A stretch of 64,000 nt of DNA from NCBI RefSeq assembly GCF_965227365.1, contig NZ_OZ245754.1, positions 1,364,001 through 1,428,000 on the forward strand, in the 5' to 3' direction. Position numbers and translations under genes: made by a program. Position 1 is the first letter of the stretch; the number at the start of each line of letters is the position of its first letter. The notes below the pieces were generated by a model. That model was given only the letters and a program-made list of their open reading frames with translations, did no database searches and was not told the DNA's origin. The DNA comes from Hwanghaeella sp965227365. GTDB lineage: Bacteria > Pseudomonadota > Alphaproteobacteria > UBA8366 > Aestuariispiraceae. This document shows, one piece after another, positions 1 to 8,514 of this stretch.

Positions 1-1084
1 CTGCCTGCCGGAAGGCGCCAATCCTCGGCGGCCGCGCCGACATGGCGAGGCCGTATTCGCGGCCGGAAGGGCTGGTGACACGGTGCAGGCCGTTCTGGGA
101 ACCCAGGTCCTGGAAGCCCAGGGAGCGATCGGCAATTTCCACGGAAAGCTTGAGTTTCTGCCGGAGAGCTATCTGGCGCTTCGCCGATAGAACATGGAAG
201 TGCTTACGAAATTCGCTGACGATTGTCTCGATATCGGCGGGGTCCAGTTGATCCTTTTCTCCGACGGTTGGTCTTGTATCCTGCAGTTCAATTGTCGGAG
301 ATACCGTTAATTTTTCGGAAGATCCCGGCAGCTTCACTTTGACGATGCCCATGCTGTGTGCGCGAGCCGCTGCGACCTCCCCCTGGACCCAGGTGGACAA
401 ATGCGTGTCCTTGCCCTCGAGCACGAGGAGAAAGCCTTTCTCGAAAAGCTCCGCATTGATGACGCCAACGAAGTCGTGGCTCGGACTGCCACGAAACCTG
501 TCCAGGAAGACGTTGAAGCGCGCCTCGGCCAAGGCGTGGAATATCTGGGTGGCGATGGCCGCACTGTCCTCGTGACGATAGCTGATGAAGACATTGAGCG
601 CTTCGGTTCCTATCCGCGCCAGGTGGAGGACTTCGGGAAAGGCGGACTCTACCTCACCGGGTTTGTGGAAGTACGCGATATGCTGCTTGTAGGCGGGGGA
701 AGGCGTGGGCCGCTTGCCCTCCTCGATCACGGGCAGAATGGATGCGTTTGCCTGCGCCAGGAAATTCTGCGCGATGCCGGTATCGAAGTCGGCCTTCGCA
801 TCTTCGACGACAACTAGGATGTGGTTCTGAAACGAGCTTTGGCGGCAGTAGCCCTTGCAAGCCTGACCTCTCCCACGCTGATTCCAGCACAATCGCTTTT
901 CGACACGGGCGCCTTGAAGGAGCAAGGACCGCCCGATGGCGTGGAAGAGCCAACATGCGTCTGTCTTCGTCGATGCGGCAGCCTTGGACGCATGCGAAAC
1001 AAGGACTACGGCAGACTCGTCCATGGGAACGTTTCGCAACATGGCGCATGGACCGTTCTCCAGTTGAAGAAGAAGATCGGCCAT
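1..1084 (-). CDS. TIR-domain protein with two TIR-like halves, open at the left edge
   Basis: The reading frame stays open on the minus strand from ATG 1084 to the window edge (361 codons, no stop), so the gene is partial at its 3' end. Residues 163-255 are a TIR domain: strand A reads NVFISYRHED, box-2-like NVFLDRF follows, and the candidate NADase glutamate is E236 in STWVQGEV. Residues 22-122 look like a second, degenerate TIR fold (AVVLVSHASK, then SSFQNHILVVVEDA). Residues 255-361 match no domain I know. Other possible starts are 1042 and 1024; 1084 is preferred because GGAAGG lies a short distance upstream. It lies 118 bp downstream of the TIR-SLOG gene on the same strand, so co-transcription is likely. 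Residues 60-80 are rich in C, R, Q and W, and another frame there reads more TIR-like, so a compensated frameshift or decay is possible. Confidence 0.75.
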   Translation of the reverse strand, partial: MADLLLQLENGPCAMLRNVPMDESAVVLVSHASKAAASTKTDACWLFHAIGRSLLLQGARVEKRLCWNQRGRGQACKGYCRQSSFQNHILVVVEDAKADFDTGIAQNFLAQANASILPVIEEGKRPTPSPAYKQHIAYFHKPGEVESAFPEVLHLARIGTEALNVFISYRHEDSAAIATQIFHALAEARFNVFLDRFRGSPSHDFVGVINAELFEKGFLLVLEGKDTHLSTWVQGEVAAARAHSMGIVKVKLPGSSEKLTVSPTIELQDTRPTVGEKDQLDPADIETIVSEFRKHFHVLSAKRQIALRQKLKLSVEIADRSLGFQDLGSQNGLHRVTSPSGREYGLAMSARPPRIGAFRQA

Positions 1085-1202
1085 TTGAACTGCCTTCCAG
1101 TCGTTGGGGGAACGGAACCGACGCGATCGGTGTGAAAAGTAAGCGGTATTATGATACGAAGAAAAGTGTGGAATTGGCAACTCACAATACCATAGATGGT
1201 AT

Positions 1203-3281
1203 CTAGGTTGCCATAAAACGTTCCCGCAATCCTTCCATGATCAGGGCGATGCCTTCGTCGAGGCTGCGCGTCTCAAGCAGCCGGCGGTTCTTCTCTTCGC
1301 TCAGCCCGTTCGTCTCCGAGAGCCCCTCGAGGCCGAATTCCGCAAGCGTGCGGGTCATGGCGGGATAGTTGACTGTCGGCTTTCCGGCTTCCCCGGTGTC
1401 CCCTGTGCCGCCGGCGTCGATCTGGGCCAGCGCCTCAAGGGTCTCGCGGTAGAGCGTGGTGTGCTTGAGTTGGTGATCCAGTGTCAGGACATCCGGAGAG
1501 CCGCCCAGGATCGCGTTTGCGATGGCGGAACCGGCGCCGCCGAAGCCGCCGAGGATATAGACCGGGACACCCTTTTCGATCGCGAGCATGGCTTCCTCGA
1601 CCAGGCCCGGCATCAGGCCGAGAAAGTCCAACGGGGCGCCGCCGAGTAGGACGCGGGCGGCCGTCGCCTCATTCATCTTGCGCCGCATGGCGGAAAGACT
1701 GAGGCCGACAAGGCAGCGGCCCTCACCGGTCTTGAGGAGGTCGGACAGGCGTTGCTCCTTGCGCGATTCCGCACTGGCAGGCGCCGGAAGGCAGTCCACG
1801 GTCAGCGAGGCGCGGCGCGCGGCGAGCCAGGACAAATCCGTACCCGTCCAGAAAGGCCAGGCGGAGAAGTTCCGGAGCGGAGGGAAGTTCTCTTTCCCGA
1901 CGCGATTGTAGGCGGCAATCATCTCGAACAACGCACCGACAAGGTTCTCTCCCTTGGCGGTGGGGCCACTCAGTTCCAGCGCGCCGCCGTAGACGAGATG
2001 CGCGCCGGCCGCGAGGAGATGCTGCGCGAGGGTCCGCGTCGCATCGTTGATGTGGAGGTCGGAGATGCCGATCGGGTACAGGGCCTTTTCCCCGACGGTT
2101 CCGACCGAGATCCCTATGGGCGTGTCGCTCAGAAAGCTACCCCAGGCGCCGGACGGCGTGATCAGGGCGGCACAGTGCTTCTGGATGTATTCGGCTTCCT
2201 CCGCGCCGACCACCGGGTCCGGGTAGACGAACATCGTTCCGCTGGCGTGATCCGGAAGCATCCCGCCCGACGCGGCGAAAAGGTCATCGTGATCGGGCGC
2301 GCGCGGAAGCAGGACGGCGCTTTCGGGGACGACGCCCATCTCTTTCAGTCCGGCAATCTTCTCGACCGTATAGAGGAAACGGAGCGTCTGGAGGGCGACG
2401 AATGTGACCGCGTTGGAAATTCCCTCCGGCGCCTCGCCCTCTTGTTTGCCAACGTTCGCGTCGAGCCGGATCGAGGGCAGATTGACGAGGAGAGGGGAGG
2501 ACCGCGCTTCGGTTCCGCGGAGGGCATCGACCACGACGATCGGTCTGCCGTTGCGTTTGGCAAGCGCCAGTTCCTGGCGGCACCACGGGCTCTGTACGTA
2601 ACGGTCCGTCCGGACGGCGACAAGGGCGGCGTCGTGGATATTCGCCTCAAGTTCCTTCGAAATTCCGTCTCCCTTCTGGATCGAGACCCTGTCGAAAAAC
2701 GTTTCGGCGGAAAGGGTCCGGACCGCTGCCGCAAACCGTTCGGCGATCTTCTCGCCGTCATCGTCCCGCTTCGTATGGCTGATGAAGAGCTTGAAGGGCG
2801 CTGCACCGCGGGCCTGCATCTCCGGGCGCGCGCGCCCGGCAAGCAGCCTGCAGGTCTGAACGATGACCTGGTCCAGCACAGGCCCTGCCATGTCGTCGGC
2901 ACCTGAAACGTCGAGACCGAGATCACCCGAGGCGACCAGGCCCTCGCTCAGGCCGACTTCGAACGCAACCATTTCATCGCGATGATCCTGGGCCGGAGAT
3001 GTGACTTTGTGCTGGATCTGCGACCATTCGGACCGCAGGACGAGTGAAGGCGTCAAAAGGATCACGCGCAACGTCCGCCTGGCATCTTTCGGCAGCGTGT
3101 CGAGGCTTCCCCAGGAAAGCGGGTTCGTCAGGAAATAGACCGGAATGCCGATGCCGGGCTTGGCCGGATCGAAGGGGTCCCGGTTCAGGACCTTGTAGAT
3201 CTGCTGTGCAATCGGGAGGCAGATCTCGTTGTCGACGGCATCCCAGAGCATCTCGATCTGGACCGGTACTTGATACTGCAT
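1203..3281 (-). CDS. TIR-SLOG fusion protein (putative immune or signalling effector)
   Basis: A 692-residue protein with three parts. Residues 1-150 are a TIR-like or Rossmann-like N-terminal region ending in RRTLRVILLTPSLVLRSEW. Residues 163-280 are a TIR domain (FKLFISHTKRDD; candidate catalytic E237 in SPWCRQEL). Residues about 385-600 resemble a SLOG nucleotide-binding fold (YPIGISD, LVYGGALELSG, then VPVYILGGFGGAGSAIA). TIR domains typically cleave NAD+ or make ADP-ribose signals; SLOG domains in Thoeris ThsA sense such signals. Hence a ligand-gated TIR effector is inferred, not shown. The ATG at 3281 is chosen because GGAGGA sits about 9 nt upstream; the longer frame to 3515 would overlap the upstream gene. 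Some 175 bp separate it from the TIR-propeller gene on the same strand. Confidence 0.82.
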   Translation of the reverse strand: MQYQVPVQIEMLWDAVDNEICLPIAQQIYKVLNRDPFDPAKPGIGIPVYFLTNPLSWGSLDTLPKDARRTLRVILLTPSLVLRSEWSQIQHKVTSPAQDHRDEMVAFEVGLSEGLVASGDLGLDVSGADDMAGPVLDQVIVQTCRLLAGRARPEMQARGAAPFKLFISHTKRDDDGEKIAERFAAAVRTLSAETFFDRVSIQKGDGISKELEANIHDAALVAVRTDRYVQSPWCRQELALAKRNGRPIVVVDALRGTEARSSPLLVNLPSIRLDANVGKQEGEAPEGISNAVTFVALQTLRFLYTVEKIAGLKEMGVVPESAVLLPRAPDHDDLFAASGGMLPDHASGTMFVYPDPVVGAEEAEYIQKHCAALITPSGAWGSFLSDTPIGISVGTVGEKALYPIGISDLHINDATRTLAQHLLAAGAHLVYGGALELSGPTAKGENLVGALFEMIAAYNRVGKENFPPLRNFSAWPFWTGTDLSWLAARRASLTVDCLPAPASAESRKEQRLSDLLKTGEGRCLVGLSLSAMRRKMNEATAARVLLGGAPLDFLGLMPGLVEEAMLAIEKGVPVYILGGFGGAGSAIANAILGGSPDVLTLDHQLKHTTLYRETLEALAQIDAGGTGDTGEAGKPTVNYPAMTRTLAEFGLEGLSETNGLSEEKNRRLLETRSLDEGIALIMEGLRERFMAT

Positions 3282-3456
3282 GCCATTCCTCCGGATCGTG
3301 CGCGGATTGCGGTACTCGGGCGACAGTGGGGAGATTGCACCTGCGCCGTGTCGTTTCTCCAGCCGGTCCGGCAGTTCCGTCACGCACGGCTGGAGTTGCG
3401 AGGATAACCGATCGCCGCCCGCCCCGCACCCGTTGCGGTCGTCCGGGCTGGGCGAT

Positions 3457-6396
3457 CTACGGCATTCCGTCCGATATACGGCGCCGGATGCTGCCGATGA
3501 GGTTTTCGTCATCAAGGCGCCACCGGGCCGGCCCGCCGCCCTTGGAAAGCGGTGTCGCGAGCCATTTTTCGTCGGGACTGAAGATGACGGTTGGCGGGGA
3601 GGGTGTCGTATTGCCGGCTTTGGACAGGAGCGTCTGGTGAAGCTCGAAGGTCCGCCCGTCTAGAACGGTGATGACGCCGGAGCCGTCCCGAAGCCCGAGC
3701 CAGCGTCCGCTGGGGCTGAACGTGAACGTATCGGCCTGGCCCAGCATGGGATAGGCCCCGATGCGTTCCCAGGTCCCGCATCCGGCCAATCGACAGAAGA
3801 GGCGCGCAACAGGACCTCTCGCCCGCCAGATCTGAAGCTCTTGACCAGTCGGCGAGTTCTCGTCGCCGGCAATGCCGAACATGGCAACCGCGAGGGCCGA
3901 TCCGTCCGGGGCCAGCGCGAGCGCGTCGATTTCCTCGCAAGCCCGGCCGGAGGAGAGCCTCATCGTCAGGGGTTCGGATTCGCGGTCCGCTCCGAAAACG
4001 AAGGCCTCGCAGTTTCCGCCGGCTTCGTCGTCTGTCCAGACGTTCCGGTCCGTTGTCGTGGCCTGGATCCGTCCGTCGGGGCTCGATGAACTGGGGAGGC
4101 CGGAAGAGGAGGCGCTTTCCCGATACAGGCGCAACGCGGTGGGCAGCGCGAATGCCACCCTGTCGTCGGCCGCGCCGGAAGGGGACTCCAGGTCGCCCTG
4201 ACCGAGATACTGGAAGTCTTTGGTCCAGACGAAGAACTGCCGTCCGTACACTGTCTCGACGATATGTTCTCCGTCCTCGGTGTAAGATATTCCAGAGGTA
4301 TAGGATTCCGTGCCGGGCGGTCGATCGAGGGAGTGCAGCAATCGTCCGCTGCGCGCATCGACGACGAAGATGCGGTTTGTGTCGCCCGTGTCGTCGGGAC
4401 TGGACACGACGATCTGTGTGGCATCCGGGTTGAAGGCCAGGGTCTCGACGGAGCCCGACAATCTCCTGGAGACAAGGCGGGTCGAGAACAGATTGCCACA
4501 GGCCGTCAAGTCGTAGGCGCCGACGAAGTCGGAATCTGACTCACCGTGATTGATGCGGCCCGAAACATACAGGCGGTTGCCGTCGGTGCTGAACCGGGCG
4601 TCGTCGAAATTCTGTGTCCGGCTTTGCGGGATAGTACAGATTCTCCGGCCGAACCGGGTCTCGTAGATTGTCGCGCCGTCGGTTTCGGCGAAATTGTCTA
4701 TAAGCGCGATGAGCTTACCGTCCGGGGACCATGAAAGCTGGTCCGGATTCCTGGATCCTTCAAGGGTGAGCGGTGTCTTCTCATGGTCTATTGCATGAAT
4801 TCTGACGGGGCTGTTCCTGTGACCGACGGCGATCCTCATCGGCGCGGGACCGGGCTCGAACGCCAAGAGCGATAACTGATCGCCGCTGCTGCGCACGTCT
4901 CGCACCACCGTCAGGGTTTCACCGTCGACAACGACGAAGCTCTGGTCTGAACTGAAGATGGAGCGATCTTTCCTGAGTGCGTACGCCGTGGCAAACAGCG
5001 ATCCGTCGTCCGATATCGCGAGCGTATCGCCGAAGGATGGAAAATCCTCTTCGCTGCCAAGCGCCAGTGTCCGACTGTCCTCCAGGGCCGGCCATGTCGC
5101 GGAATGGAGTGTGCTGCCGGTGCCGAGCCAGATGAAGTCGCCGGAGTTCCAGTTGAAGGCAAAGGGACGTTCCTGGGTTGCCGACGGTGAAAAGCTCCCG
5201 TCCACCCGCCCGGTTGAGAGATCGACGATCAGCGCCATTTCCGACCCTTCGCGCGGGTCCTTGACCGCCACTCTCTCCGAGGCGCGGTCGAATCGGGGGA
5301 TCCAGCCATCGGCGCTGACGCGGCGCAGGAGAACGTCCAGGTCCGGGTAGGCGATGCGTCCGCGTTCGGACCCGGTCTCCGTGGAAAGGACGAACCCCTC
5401 GTCATGGTACCGGCGGACGACGAGGTCGCCGTCTGCCGTGAAGGCGAGAGCCTGGCTCGACATGCCAATGTTGGGCGATCTCGGCGTCTCGCCGAACCAG
5501 AGCCGCTGCGGCATCTTTCCGGAGATCTCCTGGAGCGCGCCGCGCGCCGCGGGGCTGGGGAGGTCCCGCATGACATTCAAGGCACGTGCCGCGGCAAGGC
5601 GCAGATCGGGCGCATCGCTCTGCAGCAGGGACTGGAGATTGGCGAGATCCCCATTCGCCGCTGCCAGCCGGGACTGTTCCTGCAGGCCGATCCAGTTGAC
5701 CACGGTGAAGAGCAGCGAAAGACACACGAGGCCGACAAGGACTGCCCCAGTCATGAGGTTCCGCCGGTGCTGCTTCTCCTCGCGCCCCGACATTTCAATC
5801 GGAGTCAGATTGCGCAGCTTCGCGGCAACCTGGTTCAGCGCACGCTTGAACTCCGCGTTCCGCAGTGTTTGCGTCGCCGGATCGTTGAAGGGACGCATGT
5901 CGACATAGTAGGGAACGCCTACAACGATATCCCTGAGCGTATCCGGGAGAACGGTTGTCCCGGTCCAGTCGATTTCCTTTGTCCGGCTGTCGTAGAGAAT
6001 GTCGCCATCGGTGAGAACGATGATCAGATTGCCCTGCCGTTCCAGGGAAACGGTCCACTGTAGAAGTTCGTCCTGGATCCACGGCGATTGGGAGGCTTCC
6101 GGGGAGGCCAGGTAGATCAGGTTTTCACTGTTTTCCAGTGCGGATGAAATTAACTCGGACAACGGTTGCCCAGGGACAATGTAGTTCTCGTCCCGGAAGA
6201 TGCGGAGCGGGCGCGACCAGATCGGTTTCGCGTAGCGCTTCAGGGCTTGTTCCAGGTTGCCGGCGAATGAACTGCTGGATACATGCTGATAGGAGATAAA
6301 GGCGTGATAGTTCGGGCGCGGCGTTTTATTATCGGCCGGAAATCGGTTCCGAACTGTGGCAGTTAGTCTCGCTAGTATCCGTTCGGTCCAGGGCAT
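3457..6396 (-). CDS. TIR-transmembrane-beta-propeller protein
   Basis: A 979-residue protein. The TIR domain spans about residues 29-190 (YHAFISYQH; box-2-like LRIFRDENY; candidate catalytic E110 in SPWIQDELL). One strong transmembrane helix follows at about 209-236 (NLMTGAVLVGLVCLSLLF). A short helical stretch (SDAPDLRLAAARALNVM) leads into a long WD40-like propeller from about 300 to the end, with recurring blades such as LSWSPDGKLIALI and FTFSPSGRWLGLRDG. The TIR should face the cytoplasm if the propeller is outside, or both may be cytoplasmic if the helix forms a hairpin; the sequence does not decide this. ATG 6396 has GGAGG about 13 nt upstream. It is first in the TIR gene row and its promoter region abuts the IS6-family remnant. 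Propellers in such proteins usually act as sensors or scaffolds. Confidence 0.83.
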   Translation of the reverse strand: MPWTERILARLTATVRNRFPADNKTPRPNYHAFISYQHVSSSSFAGNLEQALKRYAKPIWSRPLRIFRDENYIVPGQPLSELISSALENSENLIYLASPEASQSPWIQDELLQWTVSLERQGNLIIVLTDGDILYDSRTKEIDWTGTTVLPDTLRDIVVGVPYYVDMRPFNDPATQTLRNAEFKRALNQVAAKLRNLTPIEMSGREEKQHRRNLMTGAVLVGLVCLSLLFTVVNWIGLQEQSRLAAANGDLANLQSLLQSDAPDLRLAAARALNVMRDLPSPAARGALQEISGKMPQRLWFGETPRSPNIGMSSQALAFTADGDLVVRRYHDEGFVLSTETGSERGRIAYPDLDVLLRRVSADGWIPRFDRASERVAVKDPREGSEMALIVDLSTGRVDGSFSPSATQERPFAFNWNSGDFIWLGTGSTLHSATWPALEDSRTLALGSEEDFPSFGDTLAISDDGSLFATAYALRKDRSIFSSDQSFVVVDGETLTVVRDVRSSGDQLSLLAFEPGPAPMRIAVGHRNSPVRIHAIDHEKTPLTLEGSRNPDQLSWSPDGKLIALIDNFAETDGATIYETRFGRRICTIPQSRTQNFDDARFSTDGNRLYVSGRINHGESDSDFVGAYDLTACGNLFSTRLVSRRLSGSVETLAFNPDATQIVVSSPDDTGDTNRIFVVDARSGRLLHSLDRPPGTESYTSGISYTEDGEHIVETVYGRQFFVWTKDFQYLGQGDLESPSGAADDRVAFALPTALRLYRESASSSGLPSSSSPDGRIQATTTDRNVWTDDEAGGNCEAFVFGADRESEPLTMRLSSGRACEEIDALALAPDGSALAVAMFGIAGDENSPTGQELQIWRARGPVARLFCRLAGCGTWERIGAYPMLGQADTFTFSPSGRWLGLRDGSGVITVLDGRTFELHQTLLSKAGNTTPSPPTVIFSPDEKWLATPLSKGGGPARWRLDDENLIGSIRRRISDGMP

Positions 6397-7291
6397 AAGG
6401 CGGTTTGGCCCTCCAGTTCGGCCTTCTGAAATCGTTAGGATCGAGCCATCTTACCTACACCTTGACATAGAATCATCCTCGACTCATCGCCCTTCCCTGA
6501 CATCGGAAGAGCGATGTTCGACTGTCGTTTGGGCGGTGGTAGGCTTGGGGCTACTGTGGGCCACGGGGCAGGAGCGCCTCCATTCAACCAATGAACCTCG
6601 GATTGACAGCTCTGGCGGTGTCAGACGAATACAACAACGGCACAGCGTATCTTCAGTTAGCGAAATTTATGCAGCAGCAATCTACTGCCATTCAACCAGC
6701 GCAGCTTCGCGGTTCTGTTTGTATTCGTCTCTCGGGATCAGATGGCGTTGATGGTTAAAGTGATTATGGATCGAGGCATGCGTTGACGAGAGCTATTGCA
6801 GCGTCTTTATACCCCTGAATTTGGCCATTGCCCCTTCTCTTCGTCGGAACGGCTGATGTGAGTTTTCAGCACGGTTGTTCAACCATCGACCACATGTCTG
6901 ATCATCAGCGTTACCGATCGTATACGTCGCAACTCGATATGAACGAAGCCTGTCTCTGACAATTATCTCCGGCTGACCATAACGCTTCATTGTCCGCTTT
7001 AGGAACGTCGAAGCGGCCCTGCGATCCCGGCGTTTCGTGACATATACCTCGAGAACCTCACCCTCATGATCGACAGCGCGCCAAAGGTAATGTCGTTCGC
7101 CATTGATCCGTACAAAGACTTCATCCAAGTGCCATCGCCAGCTAGAAAATGAGTGGGTTTGCACTCGGCGTTTCCTTATCTCGGCCGCGAACAATGGGCC
7201 GAATCGGTTCCACCAAAACCGAACCGTTTCATGGCAAATGTCGATTCCTCGCTCAAAGAGGATATCCTCGACCTGGCGGAGCGACAGCGGA

Positions 7292-7304
7292 TGTCCTGAG
7301 ACCC
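7292..7304 (+). repeat. Left terminal inverted repeat of the IS407-type element
   Basis: TGTCCTGAGACCC, an exact inverse match of 8502-8514. Beyond it the two ends remain similar for roughly another 18 bases with a 1-base offset. The base before it ends the CGGA target duplicate. Confidence 0.9.
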
Positions 7305-7350
7305 GAGTTCCCTCCAGCTTAGCGCCGAGTCCTTGGGTTGATTTTTGACC

Positions 7351-8190
7351 TCATGCGGCTTGGTTTTCCAGCACCCATTTGGATGCGTATTCCCTTGGCG
7401 TGACGTTGCCGAGTGAGGAATGTGGTCTGTGTCGGTTGTAGTCCTCCTTCCAAGCATTGATGGCGATCCGCGCTTCCCCGAGCTCCGTGAAGAGCGTCTC
7501 GTTGAGGCACTCGTCCCGGAACCTGCCGTTGAAGCTTTCCACGAAGGCGTTCTGCTGCGGCTTGCCCGGTGCGATGTAGTGCCATTCCACGCCGGTCTCC
7601 TGGCACCATCTCAGCACGGCCATACTGGTCATCTCCGTGCCGTTGTCGGAAACCACGGTCCTGGGCTTGCCGCGTCGGGCGACGACCGCATCCAGCTCCC
7701 GCACCAGCCTGGTACCCGACAGCGACGTGTCGGCGATCAGCGCCAGGCACTCGCGGGTATAATCATCGACGACGGCGAGGATGCGGAACCGCCTTCCGTC
7801 GGTGAAAGCGTCGCTCAGGAAGTCCAGGCTCCAACGGTCATTCGGCCGGTCGGGCAGCTCCATCGGCCGGCGCGTGCCGAGCGCCCGCTTTCGGCCGCCT
7901 CGGCGCCGGACCTGTAGCTTCTCTTCCCGATACAGCCGTCGGAGCTTCTTCTGGTTCATCTCGATCCCCTGACGCTGCAGCATGATGTGGATGCGGCGGT
8001 AACCGAACCGGCGGCGTTCCGAGGCAACGGCGCGGATCTTCTCCCGAAGAGGGCCGTCATCGGGGCGGATGCTCCGATAGCGCACACTCGACCGATCGAC
8101 GGCCAGAACCTTGCACGCCCGACGCTGGCTGACCTCGAAGGCTGCCTGCACATGCAAAACCGCATCGCGCTTCGCACCGGGCGTTACCAT
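7351..8190 (-). CDS. IS3-family transposase OrfB (integrase catalytic domain)
   Basis: A 279-residue DDE integrase-type transposase. The N-terminal part has the IS3 helix-rich region (RRFGYRRIHIMLQRQG, then a KKLRRLYREEKL segment). The catalytic triad is visible as D in LAVVDDYTREC, D in VVSDNGTEM and E in NAFVESFNGRFRDE, followed by the usual C-terminal RPHSSLGNVTPREYA. It overlaps orfA by 7 bp and is probably made as an OrfAB fusion by -1 frameshifting on the A7 run. Confidence 0.95.
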   Translation of the reverse strand: MVTPGAKRDAVLHVQAAFEVSQRRACKVLAVDRSSVRYRSIRPDDGPLREKIRAVASERRRFGYRRIHIMLQRQGIEMNQKKLRRLYREEKLQVRRRGGRKRALGTRRPMELPDRPNDRWSLDFLSDAFTDGRRFRILAVVDDYTRECLALIADTSLSGTRLVRELDAVVARRGKPRTVVSDNGTEMTSMAVLRWCQETGVEWHYIAPGKPQQNAFVESFNGRFRDECLNETLFTELGEARIAINAWKEDYNRHRPHSSLGNVTPREYASKWVLENQAA

Positions 8191-8450
8191 TTTTTTGAAG
8201 CGACATCCTTCAGGATGGCGTTGTCCAGCATCTGCTCGGCGAGCAACTTCTTCAGACGGCGGTTCTCATCCTCCAAGGCCTTCAGCCGCCGGGCATCGGA
8301 AACCTCCATCCCACCGAACTTGGCCTTGTACTTGTAGAACGTCGCCTCCGAGATCCCGTGCCGGCGGCAAACGTCCGCCGTCCGCTCACCCGCCTCCTGC
8401 TCCTTCAATATCCCGATGATCTGCTCTTCAGTGAACCTGCTGCGCTTCAT
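8184..8450 (-). CDS. IS3-family transposase OrfA (helix-turn-helix)
   Basis: An 88-residue protein starting MKRSRFTEEQIIGILKEQEAG, the characteristic start of IS407-type OrfA. It contains a helix-turn-helix (TADVCRRHGISEATFYKYKAKFGG) and a C-terminal leucine zipper (LEDENRRLKKLLAEQ) used for dimerisation. ATG 8450 lies close to the element's right end and follows a purine-rich stretch (GAAGGAGAC) suitable as a ribosome site. The stop lies just after the A7 frameshift run. Confidence 0.95.
   Translation of the reverse strand: MKRSRFTEEQIIGILKEQEAGERTADVCRRHGISEATFYKYKAKFGGMEVSDARRLKALEDENRRLKKLLAEQMLDNAILKDVASKKW
8190..8196 (-). other. Programmed -1 frameshift heptamer (A7) between orfA and orfB
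   Basis: Seven consecutive A residues on the minus strand lie at the end of orfA (SKKW then stop). A -1 slip there would join OrfA to the orfB frame, the standard way IS3-family elements make OrfAB. The slip itself is inferred. Confidence 0.7.
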
Positions 8451-8501
8451 GTTCCGTCTCCTTCACGGTGACGGACTCTACTCTAAAATGGAGGAAGTTC
8501 A

Positions 8502-8514
8502 GGGTCTCAGGACA
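8502..8514 (+). repeat. Right terminal inverted repeat of the IS407-type element
   Basis: GGGTCTCAGGACA, the exact reverse complement of 7292-7304. The following CGGA (8515-8518) is the second copy of the target duplication. Confidence 0.9.

Larger units (their letters stand above)
7292..8514 (-). mobile_element. Intact IS3-family (IS407-type) insertion sequence
   Basis: A 1223-bp element bounded by inverted repeats whose first 13 bases (TGTCCTGAGACCC) match perfectly and whose similarity continues for about 30 bases. The 4-bp sequence CGGA occurs immediately outside both ends (7288-7291 and 8515-8518), consistent with a target duplication and with the 4-bp duplications of the IS407 group. 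It carries orfA and orfB in the overlapping arrangement of the family, both uninterrupted, so it may still be mobile. Excising the element and one CGGA restores the IS6 transposase reading across the junction. Confidence 0.92.

Noticed and set aside
356..1206. Plus-strand frames of 104-154 codons at 356-817, 742-1206 and 821-1135
   Set aside because: They mirror the minus-strand double-TIR gene, have no family resemblance, and the minus frame gives clear TIR motifs.
1752..2906. 384-codon plus-strand frame
   Set aside because: Antisense to the TIR-SLOG gene; low-complexity, R/D/G-rich, typical of a shadow in GC-rich DNA.
1..6396. Canonical Thoeris with a SIR2-SLOG ThsA
   Set aside because: No SIR2 domain is seen; the SLOG is fused to a TIR instead. 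The last gene is cut by the edge, so a partner to the left cannot be ruled out.
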